Source: Saprospiraceae bacterium (GTDB taxonomy: Bacteria > Bacteroidota > Bacteroidia > Chitinophagales > Saprospiraceae). Taken from it: a stretch of DNA of 64,000 bases. The notes beneath the pieces were generated by a model. The model had not been told where the DNA came from. It ran no database searches and saw only the letters and a list, made by a program, of their open reading frames with translations. Made by a program: the position numbers and the translations under genes. This document shows, piece by piece, positions 57,606 through 64,000 of the stretch. How positions within the stretch are numbered: the first letter of the stretch is position 1; the number at the start of each line of letters is the position of its first letter. Location: contig JABAQQ010000020.1 of the NCBI GenBank assembly GCA_019187225.1, forward strand, positions 62,001 to 126,000, written 5' to 3'.

Positions 57606-60200
57606 TTATCGGATTTTTCTCCTTCTGATCACTTTCTCCACCTCCACCGCCCAGAACACCACCGACGACGCCGCCATAACGGCCAGGAGTTCATAAAATG
57701 TGAGCGGAGCGGTTTTGAAAATGGGATTGAATGACGGGATATAAATAGTGGCCAGCTGCAATACAAAGGTGAGCGCGACGGCCCCCAACAGAGGAAGGTT
57801 TGAAAAAAGCCCCTGCCGGAACAACGACTGCGACTCGGAACGGATGGCCAGCACATGCCCCATCTGGCTGAAACTCAATACACTGAACACCATGGTTTGC
57901 CAGTGCCGGTCGCCCATCTCAATGGCAAAAGCCTGAGTTGCAACGCACACGATACCCATCAGCAGCCCCACCCAGATGATGTGCCGGCCAAGTCCGCCGG
58001 CGAAAACGCTTTCGCCGGTAGCGCGCGGCGGGCGTTTCATGATGCCTTTTTCCGACGGCTCGGCAGCCAGTGCGATGCTGGGCAGACCGTCGGAGACCAG
58101 ATTGATCCAGAGAATATGAATGGGCAGGAGCGGTATGGGCAGTCCGAACAGGGGGGCCAGCACGAGCGTCCATATCTCGCCCGAATTGCCGGTCATGATG
58201 TATTTGATGAACTTGCGGATGTTGTCGAAAATCCGCCGGCCCTGTTTGACGGCCTTGACGATGGTGGCGAAATTGTCGTCGAGCAGGATCATATCGGCGG
58301 CTTCCTTCGATACGTCGGTACCGGTGATGCCCATCGCCACGCCGATGTCGGCCCGCTTCAGCGAGGGCGCGTCGTTGACACCGTCGCCAGTCATGGCCAC
58401 GAAATGCCCCTTGTCCTGCAATGCCTTGACAATATTGAGTTTTTGTTCGGGCGAAACGCGGGCGTACACGCGGATGTGCTCCACTTTTTGCCCGAATTCC
58501 TCTGCAGACATGGCTGCGAGTTTGCTGCCGGTGATGACAAGGTCATTTTCGGACTCGATGATGCCGAGCTTTTGCGCGATGTTTCGGGCTGTGAGCAGGT
58601 AATCGCCTGTGATCATTACCGGCCGGATGCCTGCCGTTTTGCATTCGTGCACCGCCTGTTTCACTTCTTCCCGTGGCGGGTCTATCAGGCCGGCTGCGCC
58701 GATGACGGTGAGGTCGCGCTCCATTGTGGCGTGCGTGATGTCGTCGGGCAATTCGGTTAGTCGCCGCATGGCGAATCCGAGCACCCGCAGCCCTTTATCG
58801 GCCATGGCATCGCCCTCCTCTGCCCAGCGTTCTTTTTCTTCCTTTGAAAGTCCCACCGCTTTGCCGAGCAGCACGTCCAGCGCGCCTTTGGAGAAGGCAA
58901 CGAATCCGTCCCCGTCGCGGTGGATGGTGGTCATACACTTTCGCTCCGAATCGAATGGCAGTTCGGCGACGCGCGGGTAGGTCTTTTCCAGTTCTTGTTT
59001 CAAAAAGGCGTGGTTTTTCGCTGCGACCGAGAAAGCAATTTCCGTGGGGTCGCCGATGTCCTTGCCGTCGCCGGATTCCGCCACATCGTTGCACAAAGCC
59101 ATAGCTTTGAGCAGCCATTGTATCTGTTCGTCCTTTTTGCGTTGCTTGAGTTGACGGACGGGAAAGACGGCATCGCCCGCAAAAATTTCCTCTACCGTCA
59201 TTTTGTTGACGGTGAGGGTACCCGTCTTATCGGTACAGATAAAGGTAACTGAACCAAGCGTTTCCACGGCAGGCAGACGCCGGACAAGAGCATTTTGCCG
59301 GACCATGCGCCGGGCGCCCAACGCCAGGGCGATGGTAATGACAGCGGGCAAAGCTTCGGGAATGGCCGCCACGGCTAATGAAATGGCCGTAAGCATCATC
59401 AGCAGCGGTTCTTCACCGCGCAGGTAGCCGACGCCGAAATAAACGGCGCAGATCAGCAGGATGATGTACGAAAGATTCTTGCCGAAAGCGGCGAGGCGTT
59501 TTTGCAGGGGGGTGCCGGTATCTTCTTCCTGCAACATCCGCGCGATGTTGCCCAGTTCGGTGTTCATGCCGGTGGCCACGACGATGCCTTTGGCGCGCCC
59601 GTAAGTGACGTAAGTGCCTTTATAGGCCATGTTCCTGCGGTCGCCCAGCGGGATGTCGGCGCCTGAAAGTATCTCGTGGTGTTTCTCTACGGCATACGAT
59701 TCGCCGGTCAGCGAAGCCTCTTCCACCCGCAGGTTGTGCACCTCGAACAAACGGGTGTCGGCGGGCACCACATTGCCAGCTTCGATCGCAACCACATCGC
59801 CGGGCACCAATTGGGACGCCGGGATATGCGCCGGCTGGCCGTCGCGGATGACCGTCGCATTGTGCGCAGCCATTTGCCGCAATGCGGCCATCGCTTTTTC
59901 GGCGCGGTATTCCTGGACAAAGCCGATAAGGGCGTTCACCACCACGATCACGAGGATAACGATGCTGTCGGTGATATCGCCCAGAATGCCTGAAACGATG
60001 GCCGCTGCGACCAGCACCAGGATCATAAAGTCGGCAAACTGCCGGAGCAGCAACTGCCACCACGGCTTTTTCTTCGCCTCTTCCAACTCGTTCAGGCCAT
60101 ATTGGGCAAGCCGGCCCCGGGCCGACAGGGAAGTAATGCCCAATGCCGAGGAATCGAGGAGTTCGTAGATTTTTTTGAGCGGGAGGACGTGCCAGTTCAT
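57606..60200 (-). CDS. cation-transporting P-type ATPase, calcium type (P2A/PMR1-like)
   Basis: About 864 residues from the ATG at 60200. An N-terminal cation-ATPase domain (SALGITSLSARGRLAQYGLNEL) precedes the A domain (LTGESYAVEKH), the phosphorylation motif DKTGTLT with D324, the nucleotide-binding domain and the hinge TGDGVNDAPSLKRADIGVAMGITGTDVSKEAAD, with about ten membrane segments and a C-terminal cation ATPase domain. In the fourth segment AAIPEALPAVITIALALG carries the PEGL-like site as PEAL. It probably exports calcium or manganese. Complete, with an isolated position. Confidence 0.92.
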   Translation of the reverse strand: MNWHVLPLKKIYELLDSSALGITSLSARGRLAQYGLNELEEAKKKPWWQLLLRQFADFMILVLVAAAIVSGILGDITDSIVILVIVVVNALIGFVQEYRAEKAMAALRQMAAHNATVIRDGQPAHIPASQLVPGDVVAIEAGNVVPADTRLFEVHNLRVEEASLTGESYAVEKHHEILSGADIPLGDRRNMAYKGTYVTYGRAKGIVVATGMNTELGNIARMLQEEDTGTPLQKRLAAFGKNLSYIILLICAVYFGVGYLRGEEPLLMMLTAISLAVAAIPEALPAVITIALALGARRMVRQNALVRRLPAVETLGSVTFICTDKTGTLTVNKMTVEEIFAGDAVFPVRQLKQRKKDEQIQWLLKAMALCNDVAESGDGKDIGDPTEIAFSVAAKNHAFLKQELEKTYPRVAELPFDSERKCMTTIHRDGDGFVAFSKGALDVLLGKAVGLSKEEKERWAEEGDAMADKGLRVLGFAMRRLTELPDDITHATMERDLTVIGAAGLIDPPREEVKQAVHECKTAGIRPVMITGDYLLTARNIAQKLGIIESENDLVITGSKLAAMSAEEFGQKVEHIRVYARVSPEQKLNIVKALQDKGHFVAMTGDGVNDAPSLKRADIGVAMGITGTDVSKEAADMILLDDNFATIVKAVKQGRRIFDNIRKFIKYIMTGNSGEIWTLVLAPLFGLPIPLLPIHILWINLVSDGLPSIALAAEPSEKGIMKRPPRATGESVFAGGLGRHIIWVGLLMGIVCVATQAFAIEMGDRHWQTMVFSVLSFSQMGHVLAIRSESQSLFRQGLFSNLPLLGAVALTFVLQLATIYIPSFNPIFKTAPLTFYELLAVMAASSVVFWAVEVEKVIRRRKIR

Positions 60201-60264
60201 GCAAAGCAAAGGTATGGCTCCGCCGTGTTTTTATGGTGCTTTTTTGCAGAGGGGTGAACTGCAA

Positions 60265-60459
60265 TCGCCTCTCCAATCTATCTGCCTATATGATGCAGGG
60301 GGAAATCTCATCCATCATTTTCCCATACCCCCGAACGGACAACAGTCCACATGGGTGGAGCAGCGTCTGATATTTCCTTCTTCTATCGCGCCGGGGTACT
60401 ATTTTCTGAACGTCCGGACGGAACGGGGAAACGTGGCGGTGAAAATTGTTAAGCTATAG
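60265..60459 (+). pseudogene. orphan type IX secretion sorting domain (gene remnant)
   Basis: About 64 codons with the strand pattern of a Por/T9SS C-terminal domain: SICLYDAGGNLIHHFPIPP, then IAPGYYFLNVRTERGNVAVKIVKL and a stop. No signal peptide or cargo domain is attached, and the open frame upstream runs into the P-type ATPase gene on the opposite strand. It is the 3' end of a lost surface-protein gene, cut off by rearrangement next to the ATPase gene. Confidence 0.6.
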
Positions 60460-60486
60460 ATATTCAATAAACAATCGACGGTATAC

Positions 60487-61041
60487 TCAAGCCTTGACCG
60501 GATTTGGCGCGTCGGCAAAATGCTTGTACTTGCCCAGCAGTTTTCCGATAAACACCACCACCGGGAAAACTACTTTTTTCACAAAACCCGGAATTTCGAG
60601 CATATCGAATTCGCTTTTGTAGCGGGTCAGCAAAAAAGCGGCGTCGAACATATCGGGTTGCGCTTTGCCGGCCTTTTTCTGGGCATTAAAAATCCCGGTG
60701 AGAAAATAGACGAAATTGTCCGCAGGTTGGACCCAGGCCCTGCAATGCAGCACCTCGTCGCCCGCATTCCAGAAGCGGTGCGGCACGCCGCGTTTGAAAA
60801 TCGCGGTTTCGCCCGGGCCGGCAAACTGCTCCGGCCCGCCTAAAACCTGGTAACCGATTTTGCCACTGACGACGGTAAAACTTTCGTCCTGCAGAAAATG
60901 GGTGTGCATCGGCGGCCCGCTGCCCGGCTCGACCCAGTTTTCACCGACGACGCGGTCGCCATCGGGATCGTGTTCGATTCCGTGAAAAACGAGTATTTCA
61001 CCGAGGCCGTTTTCGATGGTGTGCGGATATTGGATTGGCAT
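60487..61041 (-). CDS. cupin domain protein
   Basis: About 184 residues from the ATG at 61041. One cupin domain with the metal-binding histidines in PMHTHFLQDESFTVVSGKIGYQVLG and PGETAIFKRGVPHRFWNAGDE, followed by a C-terminal segment with hydrophobic stretches (FVKKVVFPVVVFIGKLLGKYKHF) that could associate with the membrane. Cupins are small-molecule dioxygenases, isomerases or binding proteins; the metal and substrate are unknown. An upstream extension to 61326 lacks family character. Confidence 0.83.
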   Translation of the reverse strand: MPIQYPHTIENGLGEILVFHGIEHDPDGDRVVGENWVEPGSGPPMHTHFLQDESFTVVSGKIGYQVLGGPEQFAGPGETAIFKRGVPHRFWNAGDEVLHCRAWVQPADNFVYFLTGIFNAQKKAGKAQPDMFDAAFLLTRYKSEFDMLEIPGFVKKVVFPVVVFIGKLLGKYKHFADAPNPVKA

Positions 61042-61223
61042 TGTTTGTAAAAGTTTGAGTTTGACAGGCGCCTGAAGAAGCGGTTTGCGACAAATGTCTG
61101 CATTTTGATTTTTAAATCGGAGTAACGCTGGTGGATTTTTGCGCTCGATGGTTGGGGTTTTGTTGAAAACACGCTGATGCAGTGAGGTAAGACCGATCGG
61201 GGCGGAAAAAGGAATTGGTGAAG

Positions 61224-61289
61224 AAGGTGGCGTTGTGAGGTTTTTGTGCTTCACGCGAGTGCGCCGGGTGAAAACACACCGGCGCGGCG
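61224..61289. repeat. ~65-bp direct repeat, copy A
   Basis: AAGGTGGCGTTGTGAG...CACGCGAGTGCGCCGGGTG...GGCGCGGCG, matching 61732-61803 apart from a 7-base indel and scattered changes. It lies exactly where the PIN-toxin homology stops. The centre (GCCGGGTGAAAACACACCGG) forms a hairpin. Confidence 0.75.
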
Positions 61290-61426
61290 GGGGAAGACCA
61301 AGCGAGGCCGAATTCGATTTGACCAAGTTCGGCGCGTTGCATCAGCGTTTTGGCATCTTTGTCGAAAGGCGGGCGGGCGGCGAGATAGTCCAACATGACG
61401 TTGGTGTCCACGAAAACTTTATCCAT
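61290..61426 (-). pseudogene. truncated PIN-domain toxin (VapC-like)
   Basis: The frame begins at 61426 overlapping the antitoxin stop and has the PIN start KVFVDTNVMLDYLAARPPFDKDAKTLMQRAELGQIEFG, including the first catalytic aspartate in VDTNV. After about 40 residues the family pattern ends and the frame runs into the direct repeat at 61224-61289. The last two-thirds of the domain, with the other acidic residues, is missing, so it cannot be an active RNase. Confidence 0.75.
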
Positions 61427-61664
61427 TGGCCGCGTACTTTTTCAGGAGTTCGTCGGCCATGAAAGACTTGTAATCGAAGTCCGCCGGAAGCGACACGATG
61501 CCGTGCAGTTTGTCCGCAAGGCCGGCGGGAGATTTCGGTTTGCCATTTTCAGGCTTAATTTCCGAACTGACCTGAACTTTTACACCCGACTCCCGAATGA
61601 GCCGCAGCAACGGTTCCAGCAGTTTGAAGTCTTCGGCGGAGTCGAGTTGGATGGTAACGGTCAT
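61419..61664 (-). CDS. VapB-like antitoxin
   Basis: 81 residues from the ATG at 61664. The pattern TIQLDSAEDFKLLEPLLRLIRESGVKVQVSSE, then a KSPAGLADKLHGIVSLPADFDYKSFMADELLKKY tail is that of small antitoxins paired with PIN toxins, where the C-terminal helix blocks the toxin. The overlap of its stop with the toxin start (8 bases) is normal for VapBC operons. Because the toxin is broken, the antitoxin is now an orphan, perhaps kept for regulation or in decay. Confidence 0.75.
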   Translation of the reverse strand: MTVTIQLDSAEDFKLLEPLLRLIRESGVKVQVSSEIKPENGKPKSPAGLADKLHGIVSLPADFDYKSFMADELLKKYAANG

Positions 61665-61731
61665 AACTGAAATTTGATGCGAAGTTGTTCGCAAAAATCG
61701 GCGATTTGGGGGAAACGGCAAAAGTGAAGGG

Positions 61732-61803
61732 AAGGTGGCGCTGTGAGTTTTTACATTTGACGCCTCACGCAAGTGCGCCGGGTGAAAACACCCCGGCGCG
61801 GCG
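61732..61803. repeat. ~70-bp direct repeat, copy B
   Basis: Second copy of the repeat at 61224-61289, on the same strand, about 500 bases away, placing the antitoxin and toxin stub between two direct repeats. Its centre (CGCCGGGTG-AAAA-CACCCCGGCG) is a strong hairpin. Confidence 0.75.
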
Positions 61804-61827
61804 AAATGGCCACGACCGCCGCAGTTA

Positions 61828-61942
61828 GGGAGATAGCCAAGTGAACATTCACTCGGAAACAGGCTTCTCAGCCTAAAGGTAAAGGAGAAGTAGCTTAAGC
61901 TACGGCCTTGGTCCTAGCAAGACTGAGGCCTTTTTCATCTCC
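61828..61942 (+). ncRNA. candidate structured non-coding RNA
   Basis: A 115-base interval, with no plausible coding frame, made almost wholly of pairing elements: GGAGAT (61829-61834) with ATCTCC (61937-61942) as a closing helix; a hairpin at 61837-61856 (CCAAGTG...CACTCGG); AGGCT-TCTC-AGCCT at 61861-61874; GTAGC-TTAA-GCTAC at 61890-61903; and a 10-bp stem at 61904-61913 with 61921-61930 followed by TTTTT. The last looks like an intrinsic terminator, so transcription would be on the plus strand. No known class was recognised with confidence. Candidates to test include riboswitches, HEARO/omega-type guide RNAs and attenuators; no IscB, TnpB or reverse transcriptase gene is nearby. Confidence 0.4.
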
Positions 61943-61975
61943 GTTTGTGCAGGGCAATTAGATCTTGCCCAAACC

Positions 61976-64000
61976 TCACCCCACTTCCTCCCCCCACAGC
62001 ATCTCCGCAACTCTTTGTGTCCCAGCCGACAAATACCGCCGGTAAGTGCTGAACGACATATTCAGGAAGTCCGCCGTTTTTTCCTGACTGCCTACGGGGT
62101 TGATGAACGTGCGGTACAGCACCCGGTGGTATTTGCCGTCGATCGGCGAGTCCTCTATTTCCTTGATGACCGCGAGGATTTTGTCTTTCAAAACGCCCAC
62201 GCGCTCGCCGTCGGAAGCGTCCGAGCCGGAGCGATGCACAATGAATTTCGAGCGAATCAGCGGGTTTTGCAGCAACTGGTTGCCGTTGTGAAAATGCCGC
62301 AACGCCTCCGCCACGCTCTCGCTGAATTCCGCCTCGCTCAGCACAACTACTTGCAATTGTGGCGTTTCCGCCGCCAAATCGGCAGCGATGCCCACCTCGC
62401 GTTTGCCCATGAGTTCGAGCCAGGCCAACGGCGGGCGCATCCGCCAGTCGTGGACGTAAAAGCCGAAGGGAATGCCGTTCGTTTCGAAATCGAGTTCCGG
62501 CACGTGGGCGAGGTCGGCGTAAGTGAGCACGGCGCGCCAGAATTCGGGCTGCACCGTTTCGAGAAAACTCACCGCCAGCCCCGGCGTGAAGTAGTATTGC
62601 ACGATGGTCAGAAAGATGCTGCTCTGTAGCGGCGACACCAACTGGTGCGTCTCATTCGCCATCCACATTCTGAAAATGGCCGACTGCTCTCCCTGCCGCA
62701 AATGGAGGTGTTTGTTTTGGTAATCGAGGACTTTCTGCGTGGGTTTATCGGGCAGGTTTTTCTCCGCGACGAGTTCGTGGCCATTGATTTTCAGGACAAA
62801 AGCGTTGGCTTGTTTCGCGCCGTCGCGCCAGACCCAGATTTGCGTTGCCGGGTTTTTTGCCCAAAAATCGAAAGCCGCGAGGCTTTCCGCGCCTTCGTGG
62901 CGGCGAATCATGTCGCGCAGCATAGGCAAGTCGTTGGCATTCGCCACATCCACCCAAAAACTGCCCGTTTCCTGCCATTCGAAAAAGGGCTTCACCACCG
63001 GGTTCATGCGGTGCAGGAAGATGAGGTCGAAGAGGACGCGGCGCTGTGTTTCGCCGGTCGCTTCTTTCAATTTCCGGTGGTAATAATGCCGCGCGCGGTT
63101 GTGGAGTTCGGCGTTCCAGTCGGGGTGCCGCCATTTCAAATCGGCGCACAGGGCCTCGCGGGCGATGTCGTGCGGATAAATCCCTTCGCGGCCAATCGAG
63201 ATGAACGAGAGGGTACATAGCCAACTGAAAAGTTCGCTCGCATCTTCCACGCCCATGACTTCGGCCAGCAGCGATTCGGTGAGCAAATTGACGATAGAAC
63301 AAACTTCCAACGCGGCGCGGTGCATGGGGCTGGGCACCTGGCGCACAAAGAGTTGCAACAAAGTCCGGACTACGTCGGGCGACTCGTCGGGGCTGAAATT
63401 TTTGTCGGGATACTGCTCGTAAATATCAGCCACGACCGAGAGCGCGAGCGGGTGGCCGTGCGTAAAATCGAGGATGGGGCGGATTTTTTCCTCCGGCAAA
63501 TGGCGGCGGCGGAGGTAATCCTCGCTTTCGGCATCGCTGAAATTGCGCAACTGGATGCTTTTCATCAGGGCCTTCCAGCCGGGGTCGCTGAGCCAGGCGA
63601 CGGAAGGAGCATTGCGTCCGCAGATGACCGTGAGGACGTTGGCGGGCAGGTTGGGTAGAAAATCGGTACGTACCCAGTCGTCTATGGGGCTGATTTTCTC
63701 GTAGGTATCTATGAAAAGTACCGCCCTTCCCGGTAATTCGCCAATGGCTTCATAAACGCTCTGACCGGCAGCAAGCGATTTTCCCAAACTGGCTTTCACT
63801 GCATCTAAGAAGCCGGAAGGATGCGCCTCCACTTCGCGGGCGTCTATGAGCAAATGGCTCATTTTACGCTCGTTGCACAGATCAGTGAAATGTTTGAGGA
63901 GTGTTGTTTTCCCTTGTCCGCCGGGGCCGTACACGGTGAGCAGCACGCATTCGGGCGAAGGAGCATCGAGCAGGCGCTCGAAAATCTCGATTTCCCGGTC
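61976..64000 (-). CDS. STAND-type P-loop ATPase with C-terminal HTH-like region (partial)
   Basis: At least 674 codons; the frame is open to the right edge, so the N-terminus is missing. Walker A is TVYGPGGQGKTTLLKHF, Walker B RAVLFIDTYEKI, and sensor ANVLTVICGRNAP; these are typical of AAA/STAND NTPases of the NACHT/NB-ARC kind. A winged-helix segment follows (HDIAREALCADLKW), then helical repeats. The last ~60 residues (EIEDSPIDGKYHRVLYRTFINPVGSQEKTADFLNMSFSTYRRYL) resemble the helix-turn-helix end of bacterial STAND regulators. Such proteins are signal-activated switches in transcription or defence. The sensor and effector are unknown. Confidence 0.8.
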   Translation of the reverse strand, partial: DREIEIFERLLDAPSPECVLLTVYGPGGQGKTTLLKHFTDLCNERKMSHLLIDAREVEAHPSGFLDAVKASLGKSLAAGQSVYEAIGELPGRAVLFIDTYEKISPIDDWVRTDFLPNLPANVLTVICGRNAPSVAWLSDPGWKALMKSIQLRNFSDAESEDYLRRRHLPEEKIRPILDFTHGHPLALSVVADIYEQYPDKNFSPDESPDVVRTLLQLFVRQVPSPMHRAALEVCSIVNLLTESLLAEVMGVEDASELFSWLCTLSFISIGREGIYPHDIAREALCADLKWRHPDWNAELHNRARHYYHRKLKEATGETQRRVLFDLIFLHRMNPVVKPFFEWQETGSFWVDVANANDLPMLRDMIRRHEGAESLAAFDFWAKNPATQIWVWRDGAKQANAFVLKINGHELVAEKNLPDKPTQKVLDYQNKHLHLRQGEQSAIFRMWMANETHQLVSPLQSSIFLTIVQYYFTPGLAVSFLETVQPEFWRAVLTYADLAHVPELDFETNGIPFGFYVHDWRMRPPLAWLELMGKREVGIAADLAAETPQLQVVVLSEAEFSESVAEALRHFHNGNQLLQNPLIRSKFIVHRSGSDASDGERVGVLKDKILAVIKEIEDSPIDGKYHRVLYRTFINPVGSQEKTADFLNMSFSTYRRYLSAGTQRVAEMLWGEEVG

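Noticed and set aside
61224-61803. Direct repeats as attachment sites of an integrated element
   Set aside because: The interval contains only an antitoxin and a toxin stub, with no integrase or transposase; repeats differ by indels, unlike fresh att sites.
61828-61942. Retron, group II intron or known riboswitch
   Set aside because: No reverse transcriptase gene lies nearby and I could not match the conserved cores of TPP, cobalamin, SAM, c-di-GMP or fluoride riboswitches by eye.
1-64000. tRNA, rRNA, tmRNA, phage structural genes or plasmid origin
   Set aside because: No cloverleaf with a TTCGA-type loop, no rRNA-like stretch and no such genes were noticed on either strand; a tRNAscan or Infernal run would settle this.

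Overview
The window looks like a chromosome segment of a free-living Bacteroidota, probably a Saprospiria/Chitinophagia/Cytophagia-type lineage. Evidence: two large secreted proteins and one gene remnant end in type IX secretion (Por/T9SS) sorting domains; there is a DUF5686 outer-membrane protein with a carboxypeptidase-regulatory-like N-terminus; YCF48/PPC/PKD repeat proteins, DUF2147 and AraC/GlxA regulators are typical of the phylum; and one promoter matches the Bacteroidota TTG...TAnnTTTG pattern. No rRNA, tRNA, CRISPR array, integrase or phage structural gene was seen. Genus-level placement is not possible from sequence alone.

Layout. 1-6.9 kb: a plus-strand run with an acyl-CoA synthetase C-terminus (cut by the window edge), a DUF998 membrane protein, a membrane-anchored esterase, 2-oxoacid dehydrogenase E1 alpha, a DUF5655 protein, E1 beta, E2 and an acyl carrier protein. 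A 265-bp nested palindrome sits between E1 beta and E2, and no E3 is present. 7-14 kb: two T9SS cargo proteins, a PEBP lipoprotein and a hypothetical. 14.3-18.8 kb: zinc alcohol dehydrogenase, a serpin and a GH20 hexosaminidase. 19-24.6 kb: a defence/mobility island with a type IIG restriction-modification enzyme, REP palindromes with their RAYT transposase, and an AbiEii-like toxin-antitoxin pair. 24.7-30.3 kb: ROK kinase, a metallopeptidase-TPR protein, a hypothetical, DsrE plus a DUF3365 haem protein, and a sterol-desaturase/DUF2147 fusion.

30.3-32.4 kb: an intact AraC regulator and TonB-domain gene next to a decayed second copy of the regulator; both copies are followed by a related ~95-bp element, and a chromate-transporter gene survives only as its two ends. 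32.6-36.8 kb: methyltransferase, then a sulfide:quinone-reductase-like flavoprotein and a rhodanese divergent from an ArsR-rhodanese fusion and an MFS transporter, which together look like a sulfide/persulfide response locus. 37-41 kb: ABC transporter, LolA-like protein and an atypical pyruvate kinase, followed by a CCGCAGATT repeat field. 41.4-49.1 kb: DUF5686 protein and a minus-strand set of small DUF1801, SRPBCC, VOC, hydrolase and DoxX genes. 49.5-57.5 kb: GlxA regulator, AlbA_2/Schlafen protein, a DUF4143 ATPase whose start codon abuts a perfect 19-bp inverted repeat, then MBL hydrolase, GNAT, DJ-1, YCII-like, AraC and GNAT genes. 57.6-64 kb: calcium-type P-ATPase, a T9SS-domain remnant, a cupin, a VapB antitoxin with a broken PIN toxin between direct repeats, a candidate structured RNA, and a STAND-type ATPase running off the right edge.

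The most notable leads are the ACP-linked oxoacid dehydrogenase cluster, the ArsR-rhodanese sulfur locus, the hairpin-fronted DUF4143 ATPase beside a truncated MBL paralogue, the RAYT/REP/restriction island, and the candidate RNA at 61.83-61.94 kb. All functional claims are by family resemblance read by eye; no database search was run.
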